Origin: Amycolatopsis azurea DSM 43854
GTDB taxonomy: Bacteria; Actinomycetota; Actinomycetes; Mycobacteriales; Pseudonocardiaceae
NCBI RefSeq assembly: GCF_001995215.1
Contig: NZ_MUXN01000027.1
Location: forward strand, 248,001-312,000
Length of the DNA: 64,000 nt
Direction: 5' to 3'
Every line of letters starts with the position of its first letter. Within the stretch, counting starts at the first letter, position 1. Of the stretch, positions 7,629-16,842 are shown piece by piece. Both the position numbers and the translations under genes were made by a program. The notes under the pieces were generated by a model that did no database searches, was not told where the DNA came from, and worked only from the letters and a program-made list of their open reading frames with translations.

Positions 7629-8225
7629 ATGTCCACTCCCGCCTTGCGTGTCGTGCACGAAACCGGGCCTGGGCCGGATCTGGAGGCCGCCGAGGCCGCG
7701 GCCGCGGACCTTCTCACCGCACTGGGTATCTCACTGGACTCGGAGAGCCTCCGCGGCACCCCTGGCCGGATGGCACGCGCCTACGCCGAGCTGTTCACCC
7801 CGCGGTCGTTCGACCTCACGACCTTCCCCAACGACGAGGGCTACGACGAGCTGGTCCTCGCCAGGGGCATCCCGGTCCGGTCCGTCTGTGAGCACCACCT
7901 GCTGCCGTTCGTCGGGGTCGCGCACGTCGGCTACCTGCCCGGCGAACGGATACTCGGCCTGTCCAAGCTGGCCAGGATCGTCGAGCACTTCGCCTGCCGT
8001 CCGCAGGTTCAGGAACGGCTCACGAAGCAGGTCGCCGACTGGCTCGACGAGCAGCTCGAGCCGCGCGGTGTCGGCGTGGTGATCGAGGCGGAGCACTCGT
8101 GCATGACCCTGCGCGGTGTCCAGGCCGTCGGTTCGAGCACCGTCACTTCCACCCTGCTCGGCACGCTGCGCGAGGACGCTCGTTCGCGCCAGGAATTCTT
8201 CGCGCTCACCGGCATCAACGGCTGA
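7629..8225 (+). CDS. folE: GTP cyclohydrolase I
   Basis: A 198-residue cytosolic enzyme that opens GTP to 7,8-dihydroneopterin triphosphate, the first step to folate, biopterin or 7-deazapurines. The zinc and catalytic motifs are present: CEHHLLPFVGVAHVGY, then HSCMTLRGVQ with the second Cys ligand; SKLARIVEHFACRPQVQERL is also characteristic. Length is close to that of other type I enzymes. The start has an ideal site (aaggagg). No other folate gene is adjacent, so this may be a second, conditionally used copy; a cysteine-rich regulator faces it and the leader can form a stem. It overlaps the convergent exporter gene by 11 bp. Confidence 0.95.
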   Translation: MSTPALRVVHETGPGPDLEAAEAAAADLLTALGISLDSESLRGTPGRMARAYAELFTPRSFDLTTFPNDEGYDELVLARGIPVRSVCEHHLLPFVGVAHVGYLPGERILGLSKLARIVEHFACRPQVQERLTKQVADWLDEQLEPRGVGVVIEAEHSCMTLRGVQAVGSSTVTSTLLGTLREDARSRQEFFALTGING

Positions 8226-9465
8226 CCGCGGGTTCCTGCTCGTAGGCCGCCGAAACGACGGCGCGGTCGAACACCCGCCAGGTGACCGCGGAAACGATCA
8301 CCGCCACCACGAACCCCGCCCAGTACGGCGTCGTCAGCCCGAACTTCGACGCCACCGCGCCACCGAGCAGGGCACCGACGCAGTTCCCGCCGGCGACGAT
8401 GAACAGACTGGTGCTGCCGACGCGGCCGAGCATGTCCGGCGGGGTGAGCCGCTGGCGCAGCGAGCTGCCGACGATGCCCCACAGCGCGCCGTGCACCCCG
8501 AACAGGAACAGCGTCACGCCGACGACCGGCGCGCTCGTGCTCGTCGCCAGCACCAGATGCGTCCCCGCCTCGATCAGCAGGCCGATCCGCAATGTCCAGG
8601 TCGGCGTGCACCAGGTGATCAGGCGGTCACCCGTGAGGGAGCCGAACAGGCCACCCACCGCCATGCAGGTGAAGAGCAGGCCGTACCCGACGGCTTCCAG
8701 CTGGAGCCGCTCCTTCGCCAGCAGGACCAGGACCGACGTGGCCGCGACGAGCGTCAGGTTCAGCAGGCCGATCAGCCCGATCATGGTCCGCAGCAGCCGC
8801 TGTCCCATGAGCCAGCGGAACCCTTCGGTCGCCTCGGACCGGATCGAGCGCCGCTTGACCGGTTCGCCGGGATCATCACCGGACCGCGCGCGGTAGGCGC
8901 CCCCGATCAGCCCGAGCAGCAGGGCGCTGACGGCGTACGTGCCGGCGTTGACGAAGAACGGGATGCTCGCCGCGACACCGAACAGGAATCCGCTCAACGG
9001 CCCGGAAAGCATGCCGTGGGCCAGCGTCGTCCCCGCGTACAGCCTTCCGTTCGCCCGCTCCAGCAACGCCTTCGGGACGATAGTCGGCAGCATCGCCCCG
9101 CTCGCCGTCCGGAACACGACCTCGCCCGCGTTGATCACGAAGAGGACGGCGTACAGCAACGCGACACTGACATCGCCCGTCGTGATCGCGACGGCCAGCA
9201 GCGCGACGGCGGGCACCCGGATCCAGTCGAGAGTGATCATCAGTTTCCGCCGGTCCACCCTGTCGACCAGCACGCCACCCGGCAGCGCGAAGAGCAGCCA
9301 CGGCAGCCACGCCACCGCGAACCCACCGGACACCACGAGCGGGTCGTCGGTGCGGGAGGCCATCACCAGTGGTGCCGCCACCGTCGCGAGACCGCTGCCC
9401 AACGCGGAGGTCGTACTCGCCGCCCAGATCTTCGCGTATCTACCGTCCAGCCTCTCCCCAGTCAT
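8215..9465 (-). CDS. MFS transporter (EntS-like)
   Basis: A 416-residue major facilitator with about 12 hydrophobic segments and an RVDRRKLMI motif-A-like loop after TM2. It is of the MFS_3 type that includes enterobactin and macrolide exporters, so export of a small molecule is likely. The substrate is not predictable. The gene is convergent with folE and overlaps its end by 11 bp. No promoter dyad is visible upstream. Confidence 0.85.
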   Translation of the reverse strand: MTGERLDGRYAKIWAASTTSALGSGLATVAAPLVMASRTDDPLVVSGGFAVAWLPWLLFALPGGVLVDRVDRRKLMITLDWIRVPAVALLAVAITTGDVSVALLYAVLFVINAGEVVFRTASGAMLPTIVPKALLERANGRLYAGTTLAHGMLSGPLSGFLFGVAASIPFFVNAGTYAVSALLLGLIGGAYRARSGDDPGEPVKRRSIRSEATEGFRWLMGQRLLRTMIGLIGLLNLTLVAATSVLVLLAKERLQLEAVGYGLLFTCMAVGGLFGSLTGDRLITWCTPTWTLRIGLLIEAGTHLVLATSTSAPVVGVTLFLFGVHGALWGIVGSSLRQRLTPPDMLGRVGSTSLFIVAGGNCVGALLGGAVASKFGLTTPYWAGFVVAVIVSAVTWRVFDRAVVSAAYEQEPAVSR

Positions 9466-9572
9466 GAGATCGACCGTAGCGATCCGTGACCGAGCGGATG
9501 CGGAGTTTCACCCAGAGCTGAGCGGATGCCCCCTAGACTGCTTTTCCGTTCGGCCTTGGGAGGGGAGCACGG

Positions 9573-12110
9573 ATGGTGCTGGTACGCGACGTCGATCCGT
9601 CGATTCTGCTGGTGGGCAAGGCACCAGGGGAAAGTCCGGGCCGCTATCTGCCCAGGGACATCGACCAGCCGCTCGTCACGGCGCTCCAGACGGTGCAGTT
9701 CACCCTTCTCGTCCACGAGGTCTATTCGGGTGCCCGGCGATCGGCCTGGGAAGCCTTGACCGTGGCGTATTCAGGAACGGAACTGGTCATCGAGCCGGAG
9801 ATCGACGATCTCGTGATGGACCGGAGCGATGGACCGGCGATCATGTGGCTCGACCGGAAACTGCCCCAGACCCTCCTTCGTGACCCTGTCGCGGTGGCCA
9901 AATGGCTCGGACGGGACGCCGGCCGCCGGGTTCTGGGCCTCGCCGAGGGAAGCCAGTACGACCATCCGGAACTGCGCGCGGCGATCGATCGACTTCAGCC
10001 CGAGGTCCTCCACATCGGCCCGGATCTCTCCGAGCAGGAACGCGCGAACGCCGAGTCGATGTACCCCGCGCTACGCCCCATCCGCACGATCGACGAGCTC
10101 TCCGCCGCCCAGGCACCTTCCACGCGCCTGAGCTACGTGCCCGATCCCTTCGCCGCTCACGTCGCCGACTACCGGCCCGACACCGACGACGGCATCGACC
10201 GGCTCGGCATCGGCACCGACGTGCGCATGCTCGCCGACCTGGTCGTCTCCCGGATGATCACCCCTCCCCTGTCGATCGGCCTGTTCGGCAGCTGGGGTTC
10301 CGGCAAGAGCTTCTTCATGCGCCAGATGCAGCTGCGCGTGCGCGAACTCGCCGATTCCGCGCAGGCGGCCGAAACCGCGGCCGACACGCACGGGAAGTCC
10401 GTGTCCTCCTACTGTTCCAGCGTCCGCCAGATCAGCTTCAACGCCTGGCACTACAGCGAAGCGAACCTTCTCGCCAGTCTCGCCACCCACATCTTCGACA
10501 ACCTCGCCGCGAGCGGCGCCGAGAACGACCTCCAGCGTCAGGCCGACGCGCTCGCGGAACGCCGCAAGACCGAAAAGACCCTCCTCGGCAGGCTGAGCGC
10601 GGTCCGCCTCGAACGCAGAACCCTGACGGCCCAACAGAAGCAAGCGAAGCGCAGGCGACGAAAGCCGCGTGAGTACGTCCGAGCGGTCTTCGACAGCCTC
10701 ACCGAGGCTGACAAGTCGTGGATCGCGTCCAGGCTCGGCGTCGACCGGCCGACGGCCGAAGATCTCGAACGCCTGGCGCAGGAGTCCGGCGGGCTGAGTT
10801 CGGACGTCGCCGAATTCTGGCGACGGCTGCGGCAGGACCCGGTTCCACTGCTGGTTCTGATCGGCGGACTCGTGACGGTCCTGGTCGTCACGCTGCTCGT
10901 CGGCCGGTCGCAGGTCTCCGGCGTGCTCGGTGGGCTCACCGTGGTGAGTTCCGCGCTGACCGTCGTCCTGCGGATGCGCGCCAGCGCGGACCGGATCCAC
11001 CAGGCACTCGACAAACTCGGCGGCCCGTCCGAAGAGGACGAAGAGACCGAGCGGCGCCTGGCCGAACTGGACGCCGAGTCCGACAGGCTCGAAAAGGCGG
11101 TCACCGAGCTGGCGCCGGGACTCGACCTCGTGTCGTTCGCCGAGTCCCGGATCTCGGACTACGTCGAGCATCTGGGCGTGGTCTCGTTGCTGCGCAAGGA
11201 TCTCGAGACCTTCGCGACCATGCTCGCCGAGGTTCCGCACGGTTCCGGGAAGATCGAACGGACCGTGCTCTACATCGACGACCTCGACCGCTGCCCGCCC
11301 AAGGTCGTCGTCCAGGTGCTCGAAGCCATCCATCTCCTGCTGGCGCTGCCGGTGTTCGTCGTCGTGGTGGGCGTCGACTCGCGGTGGCTCAAGAAGGCCG
11401 TCGAGCAGCACTACGAGGAGATGCTCGGCGACGATCCGGAGACCTTCGCCGAGAACTACCTCGAGAAGATCTTCCAGGTGCCGTTCACGTTGTCCCCCAT
11501 GGACGATCCAGGGTTCGCGGGGCTCGTGCGCGGGCTCGCCGCCAGCGAGGGTCAGGACGCCACACCGGAGCCCGCGCCCGTCGGAACGAATCAGGCCACC
11601 GGCGACCGCGCTCCGGCGACGGTGGAGCCTCCTCGGCACGAGGAAGCACCACCACCGTCGTCCGAACAGTCCACAATAGACCTTCGACCTCCCAGGCTGG
11701 TGATCTCGACCGCGGAACTGGACTTCCTGCCGACGCTGGCTCCGCTCATCCGGTCCCCGCGGGCGGCGAAACGGCTCCTGAACCTGTACCGCCTGTTGCG
11801 GGCTCGCCTCGCCGGAGAGGACCTGGCCGAGTTCCTCGCCGACGGCAGCCGCGAGGCTCCGTTCCGCGCGGTGATGGTCCTGCTCTCCGTGCTGGTCGGC
11901 TACCCGGAAGCGGTTTCCTGGTTCTTCGCCATCCTCGAAGGGGCCGACCCCGAAGACAGTGCCCTCGAGATCGGGTCGTCGCTCAATGACCACGAACTGC
12001 GGCCGAAGCTCGAATGCGGCCTGTCCGGCGGTTCGTGGCCGGAGCAGGCCGCGTCCTATCAGCGCTGGCTTCCGCTGGTGAACCGGTTCTCGTTCGCCCG
12101 CGACGACTGA
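9573..12110 (+). CDS. Membrane KAP family P-loop NTPase
   Basis: An 845-residue KAP NTPase. Residues 1-210 are an unrecognised N-terminal domain. Walker A is GSWGSGKSF near residue 238, and FNAWHYSEANLLASL is the KAP-type helix after it. A basic, coiled stretch (330-370) leads to two membrane segments at about 422-444 and 448-468, inserted within the NTPase as in other KAP proteins. Walker B is YIDDLDRCPPK near 567. A proline/serine-rich linker (670-710) precedes the helical C-terminus. Known KAP proteins include phage-exclusion PifA and membrane scaffolds. Here it stands alone; its 3' end overlaps the convergent gene by 52 bp. A defence or envelope role is speculative. Confidence 0.85.
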   Translation: MVLVRDVDPSILLVGKAPGESPGRYLPRDIDQPLVTALQTVQFTLLVHEVYSGARRSAWEALTVAYSGTELVIEPEIDDLVMDRSDGPAIMWLDRKLPQTLLRDPVAVAKWLGRDAGRRVLGLAEGSQYDHPELRAAIDRLQPEVLHIGPDLSEQERANAESMYPALRPIRTIDELSAAQAPSTRLSYVPDPFAAHVADYRPDTDDGIDRLGIGTDVRMLADLVVSRMITPPLSIGLFGSWGSGKSFFMRQMQLRVRELADSAQAAETAADTHGKSVSSYCSSVRQISFNAWHYSEANLLASLATHIFDNLAASGAENDLQRQADALAERRKTEKTLLGRLSAVRLERRTLTAQQKQAKRRRRKPREYVRAVFDSLTEADKSWIASRLGVDRPTAEDLERLAQESGGLSSDVAEFWRRLRQDPVPLLVLIGGLVTVLVVTLLVGRSQVSGVLGGLTVVSSALTVVLRMRASADRIHQALDKLGGPSEEDEETERRLAELDAESDRLEKAVTELAPGLDLVSFAESRISDYVEHLGVVSLLRKDLETFATMLAEVPHGSGKIERTVLYIDDLDRCPPKVVVQVLEAIHLLLALPVFVVVVGVDSRWLKKAVEQHYEEMLGDDPETFAENYLEKIFQVPFTLSPMDDPGFAGLVRGLAASEGQDATPEPAPVGTNQATGDRAPATVEPPRHEEAPPPSSEQSTIDLRPPRLVISTAELDFLPTLAPLIRSPRAAKRLLNLYRLLRARLAGEDLAEFLADGSREAPFRAVMVLLSVLVGYPEAVSWFFAILEGADPEDSALEIGSSLNDHELRPKLECGLSGGSWPEQAASYQRWLPLVNRFSFARDD

Positions 12111-12868
12111 TCCCGCGACCGCTCGATGTCGGGTCCCCGGTAGAGCCGCTCCGGGATCTTCGCCAGCGTCGACGGGTGGACCTGCGGGCCGAGACCGTAG
12201 AGCTTCTGGAAGCTCATGATCAACGGCCGCCAGCGGTCGGGATCGATCCGGTCTTCGGTGCCCGGCATCCGCACCTCGTCGTGGACGTGGACACGTTGCA
12301 CCCGGACCTCGAACACCAGGATTCCACCGCGTTGCGCCGGGTCGTCCTCGGCGAGGGGGTGGACGGCCTCGACGACGGCCTCCATCGTCACCGGACATTC
12401 GGCGACCCGCGGCGGCGCGACCGTTTCCGAAGCGACCGGGGTGAGCCCGGCCTTGCCGAACTTGTCCGGTTCGTGCCGATAGCCGCGCTGGTACTTGCGG
12501 GGCGGGACGGGATCCGACCCGGTGGTGAGCGCGAGCCTGTCGACGGCGGCCGCCATGGCGTCGGAAGGGAGATTCAGAACACATTCGCGGTTGCGCATGA
12601 GATTCTGCGCCGTCTTGGATTTCGCGCCCAGCCCGAGCATGCCGCGCCAGCCGAGCCAGAACGCCGACGACATCGGAGCCAGATTCGGAACACCGGCCTG
12701 GTCGACCGTCGAGAGGAGCACCACGGGGGTGCCGAAGTAGAGGATTCCGGGCTCGATACGGGTGTGCGCGGCCTCGGCCGCCGTCGTAGTCACTGTCACG
12801 TCCGCCAGCTTCGCCGGGTCGCGCGCGGGAGGCTGGCGTGAATCGGACGTCGCGATCAACGCTTCCAC
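12059..12868 (-). CDS. Flavin reductase-like, FMN-binding split-barrel protein
   Basis: A 269-residue protein of the flavin reductase domain family. The split-barrel starts about residue 40 (PVVLLSTVDQAGVPNLAPMSSAFWLGW) with the classic segment STVDQAGVPNLAPMS, followed by KTAQNLMRNRECVLNLPS. Members bind FMN and reduce flavin or act as hydroxylase or oxidoreductase partners. It begins with GTG. The last 52 bp overlap the end of the KAP gene on the other strand. It is divergent from the SRPBCC-ligase fusion at 13054. Partner enzyme unknown. Confidence 0.8.
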   Translation of the reverse strand: MEALIATSDSRQPPARDPAKLADVTVTTTAAEAAHTRIEPGILYFGTPVVLLSTVDQAGVPNLAPMSSAFWLGWRGMLGLGAKSKTAQNLMRNRECVLNLPSDAMAAAVDRLALTTGSDPVPPRKYQRGYRHEPDKFGKAGLTPVASETVAPPRVAECPVTMEAVVEAVHPLAEDDPAQRGGILVFEVRVQRVHVHDEVRMPGTEDRIDPDRWRPLIMSFQKLYGLGPQVHPSTLAKIPERLYRGPDIERSRDQSSRANENRFTSGSQR

Positions 12869-13053
12869 AGACGGCCTTCCGCCGCCCCAGCGCTTACGCT
12901 TTCGAAGGCGGTTCCCTTGGGCGGGCGCGAACTCGCGGTCGTTCGGAGTATTGCGTTCGGCCGATTGCTGGTAAGTTCGCCGAACTCGATCGACGAAGGA
13001 GGCGCCGGCAGCGGCCCGGTCAACACCCGAACGCGCGTGGTGAGGCGAATCGC

Positions 13054-15123
13054 ATGCGAGACGATGTGGTCCAGGCGAGCTCGATTCTCGGGCATGCTCC
13101 CGGCCAGGTTTGGGAAGTCATCGGCGATCCCGAGTCCTACTCGAGGTTCGTCGCGGAGATCAGCTGGTGCGAGATCCAGCAGCCCGCGGAACGCGGACGC
13201 GGTCCGAAGTGCCTTGTCCGCCTCGAACCGCGGCCGGGAACGCTGGTCGTCGGTGACATCGAAGCCCGGGTCTGGCGGCCCGGTGAGCACGTCGTCTGGT
13301 GCGGCGTCGAGGACGACGGCAACTGGCTCTCGCTCGAACTGCGGCCTGCTCCCGAAGACGGCACGGAACTCATCGCCCAGCTGATGCTTCCGGCGAAGCA
13401 CGCACATCTCGTGTCCGCCTCGTCCTTCAAACGCAGCATCCGCGCGATGACCCGGCGGATCGAGCTCCACCTTTCGGGCCGGGCGGCGTCCCCCCAGGAG
13501 GAACCGTCGTCCGCCAAGGCCACCACGCTGCACACGGCGAGCACGCTGATCAAGGCCGGGGTGATCGCGGCCGCGCGGCCGGACAAGATCGCCCGGCAGC
13601 TGACCTCGCTGTCGCAATGGGGAGCCACCGTCGCCGGCGGCTACGGCGCCAACGCCGCCCGCGTGCCCGACGACGTCGCGCTGCACGACGAACGCAACGT
13701 CCGGACGTTCAAGCAGACGGCGGACCGCAGCAACCAGTTCGCGAACGCGCTCGCGGCCCGCGGGGTCCGCTCTCGCGACCGGATCGCCCTGTTGTGCCGC
13801 AACCACGCCGCGATGGTCGAGTCGCTGGTCGCGTGCAGCAAACTCGGCGTCGACGCGATCCTGCTCAACACCGGGCTTTCCGCCGGCGCTGTCGCGGACG
13901 TCATCGGCCTGCACAAACCGGTCGCGGTGCTCGCCGACGACGAGTTCTCGCAGGTCATCGCCGGGATCCCGGGCGACTTCCTCCGCCTGTCCACCTGGCC
14001 GGAGACCGAGAACGGCTACCCGACGATCGACCAGCTGATCGCCGGGGTGCCCGCCACCAAACTGAAACCGGTGGACCGGATCGGCAGGCTCGTCGTCCTC
14101 ACCTCGGGCACCACGGGAACCCCCAAGGGCGCACGCCGTCCGACGCCGAAGGGCCTCGCGACGTCGGCCGCCATGCTGGACCGCATCCCGCTCCACAGTG
14201 GAGACCGTTTCGTGGTGGCCGCACCCCTGTTCCACAGCTGGGGGCTCGCCGGGATGCAGATCGGGATGGCCGTCCGCGCGTCGTTGTCGCTGATCCGCCG
14301 CTTCGACGCCGAAGAGATACTCAAGACCATCGCCGAACATCGCTGCGGCGTCTTGTTCGCCGTGCCCATCATGTTGCAGCGCATCCTCGATCTGCCCGAA
14401 CGGATCCGCACCCGGTACGACCTGTCGTCGCTGCGGATCGTCGCCAGCAGCGGATCCGCGCTGCCGGGGACGATCGTCACGGAGTTCATGGACACCTTCG
14501 GCGACGTGCTCTACAACTTCTACGGCTCCACAGAGGTTTCCTGGGCCAGCATCGCCACGCCCGAGGACCTCCGCGCGGCGCCGACCACCGCCGGCCGCTG
14601 CCCGCCCGGCACCCGTGTCGCCATCCTCGACGACGATCACAACCGGGTCCCGCCGGGCTGGGAGGGACAGATCTTCGTCGGCAACGACATGCTGTTCGAG
14701 GGCTACACCGACGGCGCCAGCGTGCCGCGCGCGGAAGAACTCATGGCGACCGGCGACGTCGGGTACCAGGACGCCTCGGGACGGCTCTTCGTCACCGGCC
14801 GCGCGGACGAGATGATCGTGTCCGGCGGGGAGAACGTGTCCCCTCGCCCGGTCGAGGAAGCCATCGTCGCCCTGCCCGGAGTCCACGAAGCGGCCGTGAT
14901 CGGCGTGCCGGATCGCGAGTTCGGGCAACGGTTCGCGGCGTACATCGTCCCGAAACGCGGCGCCAGGATGAGCGCGGACGACGTCCGCGCCTACATCCAC
15001 CGGCGGCTGGCCCGTTTCGCCGTGCCTCGGGACGTGTACTTCGTGGAGGAACTGCCGCGCAACGCGACCGGGAAGGTGCTCAAGCGGTTGCTGAAGGACG
15101 AGACCTGGCCGATCGATCAGTAA
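13054..15123 (+). CDS. SRPBCC domain fused to acyl-CoA ligase
   Basis: A 689-residue two-domain protein. Residues ~1-150 form a START/SRPBCC-type hydrophobic-ligand domain (AGQVWEVIGDPESY-like start, QVWEVIGDPESYSRFV). Residues ~210-685 are a complete ANL adenylating enzyme: LTSGTTGTPKGARR (A3), NFYGSTEVSW (A5), ATGDVGY (A7), the A8 hinge RADEMIVSGGENVSP and the catalytic lysine in RNATGKVLKRLL (A10). It should activate a carboxylic acid, probably a fatty acid, as acyl-AMP and acyl-CoA. The SRPBCC part may hold or deliver the acid. The ATG at 13054 is where similarity to SRPBCC begins. It overlaps the convergent broken ligase by 44 bp. Confidence 0.88.
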   Translation: MRDDVVQASSILGHAPGQVWEVIGDPESYSRFVAEISWCEIQQPAERGRGPKCLVRLEPRPGTLVVGDIEARVWRPGEHVVWCGVEDDGNWLSLELRPAPEDGTELIAQLMLPAKHAHLVSASSFKRSIRAMTRRIELHLSGRAASPQEEPSSAKATTLHTASTLIKAGVIAAARPDKIARQLTSLSQWGATVAGGYGANAARVPDDVALHDERNVRTFKQTADRSNQFANALAARGVRSRDRIALLCRNHAAMVESLVACSKLGVDAILLNTGLSAGAVADVIGLHKPVAVLADDEFSQVIAGIPGDFLRLSTWPETENGYPTIDQLIAGVPATKLKPVDRIGRLVVLTSGTTGTPKGARRPTPKGLATSAAMLDRIPLHSGDRFVVAAPLFHSWGLAGMQIGMAVRASLSLIRRFDAEEILKTIAEHRCGVLFAVPIMLQRILDLPERIRTRYDLSSLRIVASSGSALPGTIVTEFMDTFGDVLYNFYGSTEVSWASIATPEDLRAAPTTAGRCPPGTRVAILDDDHNRVPPGWEGQIFVGNDMLFEGYTDGASVPRAEELMATGDVGYQDASGRLFVTGRADEMIVSGGENVSPRPVEEAIVALPGVHEAAVIGVPDREFGQRFAAYIVPKRGARMSADDVRAYIHRRLARFAVPRDVYFVEELPRNATGKVLKRLLKDETWPIDQ

Positions 15124-16735
15124 CATGCCGCTCCCGCAAGAGAAAACGCTGAATCTTTCCGCTGGGCGTCTTCGGCAGCTCCGGCACGAAATGGACCTCA
15201 CGGGGATAGGCGTGCGCGGCGAACCGGGTCTTCACCAGCCGCTGCAACTCGGTCACCAGCGCGGCGTCGGCGGGAGTGCCGTCCCGCGCCACCACGTACG
15301 CCACGACGACCTCGCCTCGCAGCTCGTCCGGGACACCGATGACGGCGCATTCGGCCACCGCTTCGTGCTGTTGCAGAACGCTTTCCACGTCGAACGGGCC
15401 GATCCGGTAGCCCGCCATCAGGATGACGTCGTCGTCCCGTGAGGCGAAGGTCAGGTAGCCGGCTTCGTCTTTGGCACCGACGTCGCCGGTGTAGTACTAG
15501 CGGCCGTCGGGGCTGAAGCGCGCGGCGGTGCGCTCGGGTGCGTCGCGGTAGCCGCGGAACCACACCAACGGACTCGCCGGGAGGTCCACGGCGACGCGTC
15601 CGCGTTCTCCCGGCTCGGCCACCACGTCGGCGTCCTCACGGAGGACCTCGACGGCGAAGCCCGGCAGGACGCGTCCCATCGAGCCGGGCCTGACCTCCGA
15701 GCGGAGGTCAGGATGCCACGCGTTTCCCACCACCATGCCGAGTTCCGTCTGTCCATAGTGGTCGTGAACGCCGACGCCGAGTTTCGACGACGCCCAGTCC
15801 AGGACGTCCGGGGTCAGCGGTTCGCCCGCCGACGAACAGTGCCGCAGGCGGAGGCCGTCCGGCACCGGCGCGGCCGAATTCCGCAGCGCGCGGTACACCG
15901 TGGGCGCGGCGGCGAAGTTGGTGACGCCGAAGCGTTCCAGCACCGCCCATGTCAGTTCGGCGGAGAAACCCGCGTGCAGCAACAAGCTTCGCCTGCCGGT
16001 CGCCATCGGCGTCATGATCGCGTAGTACAGACCGTAGGCCCAGCCCGGGTCGGCGGCGTTCCAGAACACGTCGTCGGCGCGGACGTCGAGTGCGAAGTCC
16101 TGATACGCCTGGAAACCCGCGAGCGCGCGGAGCGGGATCGGGACGGCCTTGGGCGTTCCCGTGGTCCCGGAGGTGAACAGCTCGACCAGGACCCCGGACC
16201 CACCGGTCACCGCGGCGCCCGGCAGCGGCGCGGCGTCGGTCAGCAGGTCCTGGAACGACAGATCGCCGTCCCCGCCGTCGTTGTCCCCGACGACCACGAT
16301 CCGCCGCGCCGGGTCGGCGGGCAGGTCCTCGGACGGCGTCAGCTTCGCACGCTGACCAGCGTCGGCGATGACGACCTTCGTACCGTTGCCGGTGACGCGC
16401 AGCGCGATCGCGGGCGGCGCGAAGGCGGTGAACAGCGGGACGTGCACCGCGCCCAGCCGCCAGATCGCGAGCAGTGCCACGACCAGTTCCGCCGACTTGC
16501 CCATCAGGGTGGCCACCCGGTCACCCGGCCCGACGCCGAGGCCGAGCAGCGCCCCGGCGAACCGTTCCGACCGCTCGCGCAGCTCGCCGTAGGTGAGATC
16601 GTGGCCGGTCAGATCCGCTTCGACCACGGTGAACGCGACCGCCTCCGCCGGATGCCGGTCGCACAACAGCGTCGCCGCACTCGCGTGCTCGTCGTCGTAG
16701 ACCTCGAGCAACCGCCGGACGTGAGCTTCGGTCAT
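15080..16735 (-). pseudogene. Acyl-CoA ligase (ANL family) broken by one TAG
   Basis: An ANL adenylating enzyme read in one frame from 16735 to 15080, interrupted only by TAG at 15497-15499. The first 412 residues carry LFTSGTTGTPKAVPIP, HDHYGQTELGM and VWFRGYRDAPERTAARF. The stop falls right in the conserved DGR-x-YYTGD motif, where most homologues have an aromatic residue, so a TAC/TAT/TGG to TAG change explains it. Beyond it the frame goes on through the A8 hinge (MAGYRIGPFDVE) to the A10 lysine (PKTPSGKIQRFLL). Either a very young pseudogene, a sequencing error or an amber codon that is read through. Divergent from a GAF-LuxR regulator. Confidence 0.88.
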
Positions 16736-16842
16736 CGTTTCTCCCGGACGTTGGCGAAGGCGTACAGTTCCGGAAATCGTGCGGGCGGACCCGGTCCGTC
16801 CACCACCCCCGATCCAGGGGGATCACCGAGGAGGGTGAACCG

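Noticed and set aside
10071..12584. Open frame of 837 codons antisense to the KAP gene
   Set aside because: Low-complexity Arg/Gly/His-rich translation; the plus-strand frame has clear Walker motifs and normal codon bias.
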